From Liquidambar formosana (taxonomy: Eukaryota; Streptophyta; Magnoliopsida; Saxifragales; Altingiaceae), in NCBI GenBank assembly GCA_039720395.1, contig CM077826.1, forward strand, positions 29,570,810 through 29,634,809: DNA of 64,000 nt. The letters are read 5' to 3'. The notes beneath the pieces were generated by a model. It was not told the origin of the DNA. It worked only from the letters and a program-made list of their open reading frames with translations, and made no database searches. The position numbers and the translations under genes were made by a program. Shown piece by piece: positions 24,837-38,572 of the stretch. The first letter of the stretch is position 1, and the number at the start of each line of letters is the position of its first letter.

Positions 24837-26202
24837 TGATCGAGTCAAAATCAATTACCTGTAGGATGCAAAAAAATTTGTATATAGTGGTAGTACGGGT
24901 GTCGTACCACAGGGACTGTACTGGGATTATTTTAATTTTGAAAACTAGATACTAAAATAATTCACAAAGATGATTTTTGTAGTTTTGAACTCTATGGAAT
25001 GCAAGCAAAATAAATTTATATTTTCTTCAAGAAAGGAAATACTTAGGGTCTCGAATCCACCACTAATCTTGTATAAAAATACTCTTATTGTAACGTGTTT
25101 CAAAAAGTTATTATTTGGTATGAACAAGACTCATTGTAGCTACAAGCCCAATGACATCATCAAGAAAGGTTCATATATTTGTAAATTAGGTATAACTCAT
25201 CAAAGATATAGCATGAACCATCTCACCTACTTTACTCTAAACTAATTTGTGAGCACGACTCATCTTGCCTAAGCATGAATCATCTTAATCTTCAAATATA
25301 TATACAGTGAAAACCATTGCATAACCATTGTATTTAAAATCACAGAAATTAAACACAATTTGAGATAAAAACACTAAAACCAATTGTATCAATAATACAA
25401 TCCTCCTAGTTATGCAATCCTTATGCACAAATAATCAAATCAACAACACAATACAATAAAATACACAATACTTGATTAGGGCTTCATCTCCACCCTAAGA
25501 CAAAGATTAGTTAGCCATGTAGATAACCAAGAACTAGTCTCTCCCCTTTGCCGTCTTTGTACCTCCTCTTCTCTTCTCCTTTTTGTTGTGTGAATTTCCT
25601 TAGTATTTATAGGAGATGGGGGAAGGATCCAGCTGATCCCACAAGTCAAAAGCAATGCCCACTTTCTTTGAATTCTTGGCTGCCCATGTTCTCACTTTGA
25701 CAAATGCTGCCAGATTCAGATTTTTTGCAAATAAGTCCACTTCCAGGTCATTTTTGACTTGGAAGACGTTTGAATCAGGAAATGCCATAAACTAAACAAT
25801 TGTAGTTCTTTAAATCCTCTTTCCAGAACCACAAATTTCACCCAAATCGGATATGGGAATCACATGTTATGGCTAGATTACCAAAACTTGGTCAATCTGT
25901 CTAGATTTGCTGCTGATTTTGGGATCATGAATTTCTTTGCCTAACTTTGAATTTCAGCTGCTCAAATCTTCAAAATTGTTGACCCAACTCTTGTTGTAGC
26001 TCCATGAAATTTTAGGCAAGTGAGAAACCCATTTCAAGTTGCATTTATTAGCTTAAGTAGTCCTGATTGTCATCTTTTCTGGTATAAACTCAACAGCCCT
26101 ACAATAAATCAAGAACACTTTAAACACACAAAATTAAATATAATAAAATAACTAGAAAATACAAATTATGGAGTAATTTCAATGAATATTTTATGCTTAT
26201 CA
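24837..26202 (-). repeat. 5' LTR of the non-autonomous element
   Basis: It runs from TGATCGAGTC to ATGCTTATCA and is followed by GCCGC. It is nearly identical to the left copy. Confidence 0.92.
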
Positions 26203-26329
26203 GCCGCCTCCAAACAAAATCGATTAACCCATCAGCAGTATAATTAGGTCGGACGCACCCGTTACCTAATTTTATTCACCTTATCCTACTCGCTACTAGG
26301 GCAAGGCATTCCCCCAATTCAATCTTCGA

Positions 26330-28060
26330 GCCTTTAGAACAAGGAACTGATACAATGCCCAAAAACCCGAAATTGAACCCCTAAAACAACTTTGGGTGGT
26401 TTAATTTCTCACAATCTCTTATCTAATGGCTAATCTAATCGTTGGATCTTCAATTCAATGTCCTTAGAATAACCTAGGACCATTTGATTGGGAATCAGAA
26501 GGCATAAACCTTCTGATCCCCAAAACCCCTAAATCGAACCCCTAAAGCAATTTTAGGTGGTTCGATTTCTCACAATCTCTTATCCAATGGTTAATGCGAC
26601 TGTTGGATTTTCAATTCAATATCCCTAGAACAACCTAGGACCATTTGATTGGGAATCAGAAGGCACAAACCTTCTGATCCCCAAAACCCCTAAATCGAAC
26701 CCCTAAAGCAACTTTAGGTGGTTCGATCTCTTACAATCTCTTATCTAATGGTTAATCCAATCGTTGGATCTTCAATTCAATGTCCCTAGAACAACCTAAG
26801 ACTATTTGATTAGCAATTAGAAGGCACAAACCCTCTGATCCCCAAAACCCCTAAATCGAACCCCTAAAGCAACTTTAGGTAGTTCAATTTCTCACAATCT
26901 CTTATCCATTGTTTAATCTGACCGTTGGATCTCCAATTCAATGTCCTTAGAATAATCTAGGACCATCTGATTGGGAATCAGAAGGCACAAACCTTCTGAT
27001 CCCCAAAATTCCTAAATCGAACCCCTAAAGCAACTTTAGGTGATTCAATTCCTAGCAATCTTTCAACCAATGGCCAATTTGACCGTTGGATCTTCAATTT
27101 AATGTCCTTAGAACAATCTAGGATCATTCGATTGGGAATTAGAAGGCATAAATCCTCTGATCCCTGAAATCCCCCAAATTGAACCCCTAAAGCAACTTTA
27201 GGAAATTCCTAGCAATCTTTCAACCAACGGCCAACCGGATCATTGGATCTTTAGTTTAATGTCCCTATAAAAACCTAGGACCATTTGATTGGGAGTCAGA
27301 AGGCACAAATTTTTTGATCCCCAAAACCCCTAAATCGAAACCCTAAAGCAACTTTGGGTTGTTTGTTTTCTCACAATCTCTTATCTAATGGTTTATCCGA
27401 CCATTGGATCTTCAATTCAATATTCTTAGAACAACCTAGGACCATTTGATTGGAAATTAAAAGGCACACACCCTCTAATCCTAAATACCCCTAAATCGAA
27501 CCCTTAAAGCAACTTTAGATGGTTTGATTTTTGACAATCTCTTATCCAACGGCCAATCTGATTGTTGGGTCTTCAATTCAATGTCCTTAGAACAATCTAG
27601 GACAATTTGATTGGAATCAGAAGGTACAAACCTTCTAATCTCCAAAATCCCCAATATTAAACCCCTAAAGCAACTTTAGGTGATTCAATTCCCAGCAATC
27701 TTTCAACCAATGGCCAATCCGATTGTTGGATCTTCAATTCAACGTCCTTAGAACAATCTAAGACCATTCGATTGGGAATTAGAAGGCATAAACCCTCTGA
27801 TCCCCAAAATCCCTCAAATTGAACGCCTAAAAGCAACTTTAGGTGATTCAATTCCCAGCAATCTTTCAACAAACGGCCAACCGGATCGTTAGATCTTTAG
27901 TTCAATGTCACTATAACAACCTAGGACTATTTGATTGGGAGTCAGGAGGCACAAACCTTCTGATCCCCAAAAGCCCTAAATCGACACCCCTTAAGCAACT
28001 TTAGGTGGTTCGGTTTCTCACAATTTCTCATCCAATGGGCAATCGGACCGTTGGATCTCA
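26330..28060. repeat. Tandem array of about eleven units of about 162 bp
   Basis: The landmark CCTAAATCGAACCCCTAAAG and variants recurs near 26370, 26526, 26688, 26851, 27012, 27174, 27329, 27488, 27652, 27812 and 27976. Each unit also has ACCGTTGGATCTTCAATTCA, CTAGGACCATTTGATTGGGA and an inverted pair AGAAGGCACAAACCTTCT. Units are diverged from each other. The array lies inside the old gypsy-type LTR. Confidence 0.93.
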
Positions 28061-29978
28061 AATTCAATCCTTCAAGATCAAGAGAAGACCTTTTGAACAA
28101 AGATCGGGTCTCATTTGGCTCATAGTCAATAAAACCCTAATTGCGCAGCCCTGTGAGCATTATGCTCGCATTCGGGCTATTTGATCGCACCCTAGAGGGT
28201 AAGTTCTCCTTCCTTTTGATCCCAAATCAAGTTTGGGGAACCAAAATATCAATCCACATTCAAGATCAATGGTCGAAATCCATCCGATCGTGGACTGGAC
28301 GATCATATGGCCCTACAGTAGGGCAGACCACCACCCTAGACCTACTATAGTGCCTTACCTCATCAGATGAGGCACATATATCGAGAATTACAATTCCCTA
28401 TTTCCCATGATGTAGAATCATGGCTGATTTGACAAAAAAATGGGCTCACGCTAGTCAAACCAACGTGAGTTGGGTGCTTTTAGCTCTGCTAGCCCCCTTA
28501 CAGCAAGGGTGGATTGCCCTTTTGGTTGCTTTCGCACACTTTGCCCTCATCAAATGAGGTATTTCCTTTACCAAACAATTCCAGAATGCCTCCCATATCC
28601 CATGTGACCAAAATACCCCTCTAAATGACCATTTTACCCGTAAAAATCCAATTTTTCATATAAATACTCCATTTCCAATTCATTTGAAAAAAAAAAAAGA
28701 AAAAAAGGAAAGCATTTTGACTCTACAAAAACTATACCAAAATTCCTCCAAGACATCCTCTAATTCTCACAATCTTTACATCCAAGTACCCTCACTCTCT
28801 CCCCTACAAAATTCCCACACAAAACTCTCCACAACTCCACTAAATTTCTCCCAAAAATCCACTCAAAATCATCTCAATGTATGCACCATGCATTGAATCT
28901 TTTCAAGTTGTCAAGGTCATATGTTCTACCACCATTTAAGCACACTTGGAACATCAAAGGAGCATCTTAAAGAAGGACTTTCAAGCCTAGCAAAGGAGCA
29001 TCCAAGCCTACACCGATCAAAGCTAAGGTGAAAACCACCTACACTAGGTGAGCTTCCCTTTTAATTTCATTTTCAAGTTCTCCCGATTTCCTATTGATAT
29101 TATTATTTGCTGCAGCCTCAATAAGTGATTGCCACCCTCCTCACTCTGGCCCGAGTACATATACGGACTTCCTAACACGTGTCATGAAGTGATCAAAGTC
29201 CGGTACGGTGGGTTTAGAGGCGGGGAAACCCTAAACCACCCTTTTGCATGCAAACTATTCCAACAGGTTGCTAGCACCCATTTTTCTTTCTTTTATTGCA
29301 TGTGAGCTTGAATATGTTTTGCTTGAAATGGAAGTTTAAGCATATAAAATGATCAAAGTGATATTTAAGCGAAATCAAAATTGGCAAGGTTATGTTCATG
29401 CATGCATGTATATTGTTTATACTAACTTCTTCTTGTTTTCTTGTTGGTAATCATAATCAACTTGGACATAAAATAACCCCCTTTTGCTATGGATTATTGG
29501 ACTTAGTTGAATATCCTCATACTTGGAAAAATAGACAAAAGCGATGACAAAGACAAATTCATTTAAAATGGTTGTTCTTACTTTCATTTTTATTTTTTAG
29601 GCTATGGTCACTTGATTATCCTCCAGGTTGTGGTCGTTGTGACTCTTTACCCCAATGCTTGTACATTATTAGCTTTTAACTATTTAGAGTTTATGGCTTT
29701 AGCTATCCTTCAGGTTGTGGTCCTTATGACTCTTTGCCCCAATGCTTGTGTACTCTTTATTTTATGGTCACTTAACCCTTTTACTTTTGTACATATACTT
29801 GTGATTATCAAAGCAATAAACATCGCATTCATGATTTCCAAACCTTGCCGAGGTTGATTATGTTTATGTATCTTTTGACATTTTGAATATGTTTATCTCA
29901 AATTTCATGCTATGTGATATTTAACTCATTTTATTCCCATGTAAATAAATATTAATTGAGGACTTGAGGTAGGCTATC
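28061..29978. other. Non-coding LTR-like sequence
   Basis: No gene is seen. It contains a TATA-like CATATAAATACTCC near 28657 and an A-rich run at 28687. A block AGTGATCAAAGTCCGG near 29190 has the position of the conserved AAAGTCC block of other gypsy LTRs. Two similar segments of about 88 bp (29605-29692 and 29693-29780) contain CAGGTTGTGGTC and CCCAATGCTTGT. Confidence 0.45.
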
Positions 29979-32976
29979 TGTGGACCCTAAAAAAAACGGC
30001 CCACAAGGGTTGAAAAGAAAAGGGGTTGAAAAAAGAAAAGGAGTCACCACCTTATTTTTTTAAAGGAAACAAGGAAAACCCTAAAAACCAATTTTGTTTT
30101 AAGAAAACAAAAGAATGACTCCATGTTTAAAAAGGAAAGGCAAAAATTGTCTTTTGGAAACCAAAGAAATTGGGGATTTGGAAGCTAAGTTATGACATGG
30201 GAACGTTCTAGACATAGCCTATAGGCACCCATGTCACCCTTTCGATCTCTTAGTTTATTTGGGATAAATCAAATCTTACCATACAAAAATCAGCAAGATA
30301 TCATCACAAGAGTTGCATGCATATCATATATTCCATCCATAACAAACAAACAAAACAAAGAAAAACAAAACAAAACTAGGACACTTAGATCCTAGGGTAG
30401 ACTTGAACCTCACGAAGAGCGCCTACGTACCATGCAACGGAATACATGGATCAAAGTCCACGTAGTTCGATTGGAATAAATAAAAGAATTTCCAAAGATA
30501 AATGATTCTCAAAAGATCTCTAGAAAATATGGTATTTCAAGTAAAGAGAAACTTTTATTTGAAAAGGAATTTTTCTATGAAAGGAAACTATAGTAGCTTA
30601 CCATATCCCCTTATTAGGAAATAACCCTAGGAGGGAGAAGGGAAAGTTTTAAGGAAAGAAAGGTGAATTAGGGCACCTTCAAACCCTACTTACCTTAAGC
30701 AAAAGCAACCTGTCAAAATAACCACCCTATTTCATAAGGTAATTACTTTATTTGCAAGATTTTATCTTGCAATAGCCAAAATAATCACCCCACATTGGTG
30801 GGGTAATTGCACCTGTCATATCCCACTTTCTATGGGTTTGTACCTGTTAAGCACTACTATTTGCATGCAATATCCTCCAAAAATACCAACAAACCAAGCT
30901 AGTTTCCAACCTAGCAATTATCATGCTAAAACATAGACAATCACATGCTGAAAATATGACATTAAGGACAACAAACAGATCTGGACAGAATTGAAATAAG
31001 GCCTAAATCATCCACTAAACATGCAAACAAACACAAATAGTGAAGAACATGAACCCTAATTCAATCCTAGAATCATAATAGGCATAAAAGACCTAAAATC
31101 CACTATATGAATGCAGAAAATATCATATTTATTTCATATGCAATACATATACAGCAACTATGAAGAAAAACTGAAGAAAAATCCTAAGCTATCATGCTAT
31201 ATGCAACTAAACCAAAACAAGGATGATAGAAACCTTAGAATCACAATCATGCTTTAAACTACATGAAATAACCTCAAATCATGCAAAACTAAACATGAAT
31301 GACATTCTGATCATGCATATTAACCACTAGAAGCATCAACACATGATAAAAATGCAAGGTTTAACATGTAAAAGAGTTATTTTAAGCCAAACCCTAATTT
31401 CAGCATAATTGAAACCCTAGAATCACAACTATGCATAAATCGCATAAAATAACCCTCTAGCATACAAAACAGCCCATGAACAACATCTTAATCATGCATA
31501 TTAACTAATAGAAGCAGCAAAACATGATAAAAATGCGAGCTTGAACATGAAATATGGCTATTCTAAGCAAAAACCCTATTTCAGCACAATAGCAACCCTA
31601 AAATCCCAACCATGCATTAAATCACATGAAATAATCCAATTACATGCATAATCCATCATGAATAATATTTAAACCATGTATATTAACTATTAGAAGCATC
31701 AATACATGATGAGAATACTAACTTGAACATGCAAAGGAACTATTCTAAGTGAAACCCTAATTTCCATAGCAAAGGAATATAGGTATACCTATGGTGGAGC
31801 CTTCTTGCTGCTGTAGAACATCTCTTCTCCTCTTGTGAACAAGTTGAAAAGCTCTCCTTCAAGCTTCTAAGCAAAGCTCCAGCTCTCCTTGAAACTTTCT
31901 CTCTCTATCCCTCACTTAGAAATTGGGTTAGAATGCCTTAAGGATGGCTGTGATTGCCTCTAAGTGCCTCCCCTAGTGCTGAAGTATAGAGGGGTATTTA
32001 TAGGGTTTGAGGGAAATCCATTAATGGTTGGGATTAAAACCCTAGATATTGATCTAAGGGTCCTTAGAGACTTCCTTGGGGCTCAAGTAGGTCAATTAGG
32101 GTTAAAAATAAGGTGGAATGGCGACTGGAAGCGAAATAGTTCGAGAAAATAGGAAGGCATCCGCTTCAGCACACAAAAAAGGAAAGTGGCTCAGGTGACC
32201 ACCTGGCGTTGGGTGGCTGACCACCTGGGCTAGGCGGTTAGCCGCCAAGCGCTAGGTGGTCACCCGAGCACGTTATCAGCAATTGCCATTTTCGCATTCT
32301 TTTGCCTTCCAAAAGTGTTTCGGGGGTCAAACGGAGTTCGATTTTGACGAAACAAAAGCCAAAACGACCGTGCTTTGAAAAGGAATGTAATTTAAGACAT
32401 TTTAGGGCAAAAATCCCTAGCCATGGCTGCATAGTTAGGTTTTACAAAGGCGGCTAATCGCTATGTACCATCGTTGCTAAGCTTAGGTATACACATAGGG
32501 TCGCACCGAATGCTTTCCAATTCAAAATTCAACCTTCCAAAACATCTTTAGGAATGAAATAAAGACTAATTAAAATCAAATGAGTAGGAATTGAGTGAAA
32601 ATCATGAGCTGATTTGAGCTAACCCAAAATGGGTCTCTTAGCCACCCTGAACTATATTGAGCCATTTTAATCCCAAACCATCAATTCATCAAATTGAACC
32701 CATAAATACCTCAAATGCATCCATATGAACTCTAATTGACAACTTGGAGATCATTTCAAGGTCAAATGGAAAGTTTGTGACCTAAAAGACGATTATACCC
32801 TTCAAGTCACAAAAGTTCTTATTAACCCTCAAGATCAACTCCAAATCGAACCAAAATTCATACACATCATCCTTAAGACCCTAGAAACTCAATGCAAAAG
32901 ACTAGACTAAAAAATGAAACAAAAAGTTACATGAAATGATGACCTCTAACTAGGGTGACAAAAATGGGGTGTGACA
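29979..32976 (-). mobile_element. Solo gypsy LTR with TSD CTATC
   Basis: It starts TGTGGACCC and ends GGGGTGTGACA (plus reading). CTATC flanks it at 29974-29978 and 32977-32981. It belongs to the same broad family as the LTRs of the 17.3-kb element but is strongly diverged. It contains the conserved CTACGTAC block (30411-30470), a reversed TATA box (31995-32002) and the hairpin at 32190-32268. No internal region remains. Confidence 0.93.
32190..32268. promoter_or_regulatory. LTR hairpin (copy 3)
   Basis: Positions 32190-32208 and 32250-32268 form a 19-bp stem with two imperfect positions around the core GGTGACCACC/GGTGGTCACC. The loop contains a second small stem (GGCGGTTAGCCGCC). It lies about 190 bp from the TATA box of this LTR. 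Confidence 0.75.
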
Positions 32977-32981
32977 CTATC

Positions 32982-34372
32982 ATGCTATGGATAAACGTTT
33001 ATAGCATCGAGTGCTTAAAAACTCATCCTAGCATAATAGATTGCCACCATCAAATGGATTTAATCAATTGACCCGCCAAATTCCAATGAATAATCTCATC
33101 AAGAATCAGGAACTCCTGCGTGTCCCTATGTCACGTAGTAAAATTCCAATCCTTAAGAGATTTAGTTGATTACATTTTTATTCAATTAATTTAAATGCGC
33201 TTCAAGTTCGGATAAATTTCCTCCTCACCAGGTTCATGCTTCATAAGCCCCACCAATAATTTTCCAAAAAGTCTTCTACCATTGAACGTGATTCTTTGTC
33301 TCATCAGATTCCCGTCAAAAGGGTCGGATTTCCAAAAGTTATATTCATGCCTACATGGGCCCTCTTTTTCCCACTAACCATTTTTGACAACATTACCATC
33401 CTTATTAGATAAGGACTTTTGACTTCATGATTCAAAAAAGAATATTTTGTCACCCAGTAAGTTGTTGACATGCGCATCATAAACAAAAAGGGATTTACAA
33501 AGAAACATTTTCAACCTCCTAGATGAGTGCACAAAGGTTTCAATTGATGAGTTCATTCCAAGAATGACTCAAATAAATCTTTTCATTAAAAGGGTGCATG
33601 CTCCCTTTCCCAAAAAGCGTCCTTTTATTACATTAAGTCAGTTTTCCAAAACCATCATTTCATGTAGGATGCCTTTTGGTTGGGACTAAGAATCATAAAG
33701 TTTCACTTTCATTTTGCAAAAATAGAATTCCCTTACACTTCAAAAGTGCCCCTTTTCACCTAAGATACATTTCTCTTCCTTCAAAAGGAACCCCTGTCTT
33801 CAGAAGACTATTTTTCTCTTCAAAAGGGAACATTTCTCTATTCTCAAAAGCTTTCAAAAAGCATCTTTTCCAACTCATTCCATTGACTTCAAAAGTCCCA
33901 ACTTTTCTAAAAATCCAAAATAGATTCGCACTTGGTATTAATTCATTAAAAAATGGAATTGCATCATTTCCATTTCCATCCTTTCATAAAAGGATTGATT
34001 TTTACCACTGCAAGATAGAGATGCTACCAATTGGAAGTTAATCAATTTGATCTAAGATATCCATGAGAAAGAAGGCGAATTTGTGGTCTTTTTAAAAGAT
34101 TCTCATCTACAAAACCTTAAGGCTAACTTACAAAACATCCATATTTTCAAGACCTTGTTTAATGCCTTTAGGGATCTCTTTCAAATGGAAAATTCATCAT
34201 CCTTCAAAGAGGGTATTTTATGTCAAATTGTTCGTGTAGAAAATCAACAATATCAAATGGGGATTTAAACAGAAACATTGTCAAAATTGGGAACCATTGG
34301 ATTCCAATGGGCGATGTGGGGTGCCTAACACCTTCCCCATTCATAACCAAATCCCCTTACCTTTAATCTTTA
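32982..34372. other. Degenerate non-coding sequence
   Basis: No gene is supported. It contains many short CTTTTCAAAAGG-like patches and GGGGTGCCTAACACC near 34318, as found near ends of large gypsy LTRs. It is taken as the continuation of the split LTR. Confidence 0.4.
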
Positions 34373-35053
34373 GTTTCATAGAGATGATTGTTAAGGGATT
34401 AGGAACAATCATTTGATTTCATTTATGTATGTCACATTTATTATTGATTTAATAAAAGGGCTTATATCTCTTTAATAAACTCCTAAATCATTCCTAGTTG
34501 AAGGTTCACTATCATGGATAGCAATGAACCGTAGGACTAGCACTTGTTAGGTTAACTCTATAGGAGGATAGCTGGTCTCAACTTATTTGTGTGAAGACAC
34601 TACAACCAACAGGTGGGTGCTTATTAATAGAATAAGTACACTGAATGTAACCAAAGATATGAGATAAACTGAATGGAGTTTTAACCTGCCTGTCAATTAG
34701 TTTCTCATTGTTATAGTGGTACAAGTAATCCTTAGACCTGAGACACCATAGTTGTCTTATGCACATAGCTTTAGAAGTTTGATAACACTAAGTGTAAATC
34801 CTAATCAGGGGTTTGTAAGGGTGTTCATTGGCCTTACTGCTATATGTATAAACGCATGTGAGTGATCAATAAGGAATCCATTACTCTCAGGAAAAAGAAA
34901 GAGGATGTTTCATATAGCATTCATAATATAACTCATTTAGTCCATGGCCATGGCAGTATGAATATGAAAAGGAGTTTCCATAAGTTCACAATTGAGTTGA
35001 TATTTATGAATGGGTATAAAGTAATTGAACTAGGGACTTGACAGACTTCCATG
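34373..35053 (+). mobile_element. 5' part of a plus-oriented copia LTR
   Basis: It matches the copia LTR from its 26th base to the CAGACTTCCATG block, then is broken by the minus-strand copia element at 35054. CCATG (35049-35053) is the expected left copy of that insertion's TSD. The right copy would lie beyond the window. Confidence 0.8.
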
Positions 35054-36984
35054 TGTGAGGAATTGAACTAGAAGGAAAAATAGAATGCGGAATAACTTGA
35101 ATAACAAAAATTTCCTATCAATTCCATGCAGCCCATGAATCTGATTGTGGTTCATACAAAACAATAAAACCCTAATTACAAAGAGAGGGTTTAGAACTTA
35201 CAGTTGATTATGTCTTCTCTTTTTTGCTCCAAGCTTTGAATCCGAACAGCAGCGTACGAGTAGCCCAAGTGCTTTCCTTCTTTCCCTTGCTAGAGCTTCA
35301 AGTCCTTTCCTTCTTTCCCTTGTGGTTGCTAGAGTAGGAGAAGAAAGGAGAGAGAAAGAGAGTCCCTTGTGATTTTCGGCCAGCACCTGGGAGTGATCAA
35401 GTGATGATGTCATCACATCATAGGAGGCTTTATAAAGCCTCCACTAGGGCCTGCCAAAGGAGGGGACTTCAAACCCTAATAGGTTTTGTGTAATTACTCA
35501 TAATTACACAATAACCCCTCTAGTTTGTGTTGAGAATCTAACTAGGGAGGAAAACTACAAAGGCGGAATTAAAATTTTCCTATGATTCCCAAACCCATGA
35601 ATCCGATTATGCATAATACAAAAACATAAACCTTAACTAACAAGAGAGTTGGGATTACTTACAGTTGATTAATGTCTTCTCCTTTATGCTCCAAGCTTTG
35701 TCTTCTCCTTTTTGCTCCAAGCTTTGTCTCCGGACAGCGGTGAATGAGTGGCCCAAGTGTGCTCCCTCCAACGGTATCCACACCTAGCTTGAGCTTGAAG
35801 TCCTTTCCTTCTTCTTCCTTGTTGTTGCTAGAGGTGGAGAAGAGGGAGAAAGAGAGAGAGAGAGCCTCCTATGAATTTCGGCTAGCACTTGGAGGAGTGA
35901 ATGTTATGATGTCATCACATCATAAGAGGCATTAAATAGCCTCCATATAGGGCCGGCCCTAGGGGGGATTCCAAACCCTAGAGGGTTTTGTGTAATTACT
36001 CTTAATTGCACAATAACCCCTCTAATTTGTATCTTATACAACCTTGCCCCTTAAGAATAATTCTTTATTCACTTATGCCCTTTCTCTCATAGACATTCAA
36101 GCTCTCTTAGCATAATCAGTGTGTGACCCATTGGGTTCACATCATCAAGTAGTAGGTATAGCACATGTTGTGCACAATGGAACACTTTCCATTAAAGGGT
36201 CTAATTGAAACTCTTTTCAATTCCCTAATTGATTATAACTCATTTATATCAATTAGGGCTTCTACTAACCATGAGTAACACCTAGCATATAGCTCATGGT
36301 GTGGTCCTTAATGAGGTGAATAGTGATTTACAAAGAACCCTTCTGTTATAGTTTACAGGTTACAATTACATCCTTCCATCAACACAATGTCTCCAATTGA
36401 ACTAATAGGACATGGAAGTCTGTCAAGTCCCTAGTTCAATTACTTTATACTCATTCATTAATATCAACTCAATAATGAACTTATGGAAACTCCTTTCCAT
36501 ATTCATTCTACCATGGGCCCATGGATTTAATGAGTTATATTCAATGAATGCTATATGAGACATTCACTCCCTTTTTCCTGAGAGTGATGGATTCCTTGTT
36601 GATCACTCACATGTCTTCACACACATTGCAGAAGGGCCAATGAACACCCTTACAGACCCTTGAATAGGATTTGCACTTAGTGTTATCAAACTTCTAAAGC
36701 TACATATATAAGACAACTATGGTGTCTCAGATCTAAGGATTACTTGTACTACTATAACAACGAGAAACTGATTGACATGCAAGTTAAAACTCTATTAAGT
36801 TTATCTTATATCTTTGGTCACATTCAGTGTACCTATTCTTTTAATAGGCACCCACTTGTTGGTTGTAGTGTTTCCACACAAATAGCTTGAGACTAGCTAT
36901 CCTGCTATAGAGTCAACCTAACAAGTGCTAGTCCTATGGTTCATTACTGTCCATCATAGTGAACTTTCAACTAGGAATGATTTA

Positions 36985-37000
36985 GGAATTTAGTACAGAG
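36985..37000. repeat. 16-bp target-site duplication of the LINE (left)
   Basis: GGAATTTAGTACAGAG is repeated at 37848-37863, directly after the poly(A) tail. It proves target-primed insertion. Confidence 0.95.
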
Positions 37001-37680
37001 TTGATACTGCTGATCTTTTGGATATCCAATGTGCTACCCCTGTTTCATTCACTCCTAACCCTTCTAGAGTTGATACTGTCCAATGGGTGCCGTCCTCTAC
37101 TGGTCAGTTCTCTATTAAGTCTGCTTGGGAGTCAATTAGACTAAGGCAAGAGGAAGTTGAATGGCACAAACTTGTTTGGTTTCCCAAGGCAATCCGTAAA
37201 CATGGTTTTATTGTATGGACTGTTATACATAATCGAATTGCAACTAGGGACAAGCTAAAAATATGGGGCCTTAGCAATGATGATATTTGTGTTCTATGTC
37301 ATAACTTTAGTGAAAGTAGAGATCATTTGTTTTATGAATGCTCTTACACAGCTAACATATGGCAAAAGGCTCTCATGAGAAGTGGTATCAGGCGGTTTCC
37401 AAGATTCTGGGCAAACGAGTTCATATGGGCTTGCAATCTTAAGTCCAACACTTTTAGCTCATCTTTGAAGAAGGTTGCCTGGGCTGCCACTATTTACCAC
37501 ATTTGGCTTGAAAGAAATAGGAGACTTCATGAGAATATGTATAAAGATCCAAACTTTGTTCTTGACCTTATTGTTGATGATGTTAGATTTAGAGCCATGT
37601 GCTTTAATCGGATTAAAGCTAATGCTAGGAATAGGGATATTTGCTGTAATTGGGGTATCAATTTAGATATACTCCATTAG
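37001..37680 (+). pseudogene. LINE ORF2 C-terminus with zf-RVT domain
   Basis: The reading frame is open from the truncation point to TAG at 37680. It shows the plant LINE zf-RVT (reverse-transcriptase zinc-binding) region. This includes TGQFSIKSAWESI, the WFP..KHGFIVW block, and the Cys/His cluster CVLCHNFSESRDHLFYEC, followed by ..WLERNRRLHEN. The endonuclease and reverse transcriptase parts are missing because of 5' truncation, so no start codon is expected. The frame is undamaged, consistent with a fairly recent insertion. Confidence 0.9.
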
Positions 37681-37847
37681 TTTTGCTTCCCTCGGGCTGT
37701 GAGGTTGTGTCCTTGTCTTATACAATCTTTTAAGCTTCCTAAGGTTTAGCTTAACAGATTGTTTTTGACTGGATTCTCTTGGCTTTTGTTTGTATTTTTC
37801 CTTTTGTTTTATAATATTCTCACTTACCCAAAAAAAAAAAAAAAAAA
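37001..37847 (+). mobile_element. 5'-truncated L1-type LINE with poly(A) tail
   Basis: The 847-bp insertion begins inside the coding region, ends in 18 A residues (37830-37847) and has a perfect 16-bp TSD. It sits in the sense opposite to the LTR that hosts it. Confidence 0.95.
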
Positions 37848-38572
37848 GGAATTTAGTACAGAGATATATTTACAGTCTCAGAATTACAACCCTTTGTAAT
37901 TTCATATTCTCAACTCTAACTCCATGGATATATTATGTAAATATAAATGATGCATATAAACATAATAGAATAAGCCCTTTTATTAAATCAATAATAAATG
38001 TGACATATATAAATGAAATCAATTGATTGTTCCTAATCCCTAAACAATCATCTCTATGATTGGCTCTAGGGCATAATCCTAACAGTTTGTATCTCGTACA
38101 ACCTAGCCTCTTAAGAACTATTCTTTTATTCACTTATGCCTTTTCTCTCACAGACCTTAAAACTCTTCTTGCATGATCAGTGTGTGACCCATTGGATTAA
38201 CATCATCAAGTAGTAGGAATAGCACGAGGTGTGCACAATGGAACTCTTTCCATTTAGGGTCTAATTGGAACTCCTTCCAATTCCCTAATTGATTATAACT
38301 CACTTATATCAATTAGGGCTTCTACTAACCATGAATAACACCTAGCATATGGTTCATAGTGTTGTCCTTAATGAGGTGAATAAGTATCTAACAAAGAACC
38401 CTTCTATTATAGTTTATAGGTTACAATTGCATCATTCCTTCAACACAATGTCTCCAATTAAACTAATAGGACATGGAAGTCTGTCAAGTCCCTAGTTTAA
38501 TTACTTTATACTCATTCATGAATATCAACTCATTGATGAACTCATGGAAACTCCTTTCCACATTCATCCTAC

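Larger units (their letters stand above)
21806..26202 (-). mobile_element. Non-autonomous gypsy-type element with TSD GCCGC
   Basis: It has LTRs at 21806-23170 and 24837-26202 (1,365 and 1,366 bp, TGAT...ATCA). GCCGC flanks both sides (21801-21805 and 26203-26207). A tRNA-Asp type primer-binding site lies at 24813-24830 and a polypurine tract at the other inner edge. The 1.67-kb interior encodes no gag or pol domain. This is the layout of a small LARD-type element that depends on proteins from a full gypsy relative. Confidence 0.93.
21778..34372 (+). mobile_element. Old gypsy-type LTR (Tat/Ogre-like), split and degenerate
   Basis: TGTAGACACCCAAATTTTGTC at 21778 is a typical start of large Tat/Ogre-like LTRs. 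The sequence resumes after the 4.4-kb insertion at 26208, carries the 162-bp tandem array, a TATA-like region near 28670, and a repeat at 29605-29780. It resumes after the solo LTR at 32982 and includes GGGGTGCCTAACACCTTCCCC near 34318. The right end is lost where it joins a copia LTR lacking its first 25 bp, so the extent is inferred. Confidence 0.5.
35528..38084 (-). mobile_element. Copia solo LTR with TSD GTTTG, carrying a LINE insertion
   Basis: It starts TGTTGAGAATC and ends ATCCTAACA. GTTTG flanks it at 35523-35527 and 38085-38089. Without the LINE it is about 1.69 kb. Near its start the phrase TGTCTTCTCCTTTWTGCTCCAAGCTTTG is present twice in tandem (about 35670-35725). Confidence 0.9.

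Noticed and set aside
33676..34041. 121-codon frame
   Set aside because: It is rich in Ser, Phe and Lys from CTTTTCAAAAGG-like low-complexity DNA, lies in a degenerate LTR, and has no domain.
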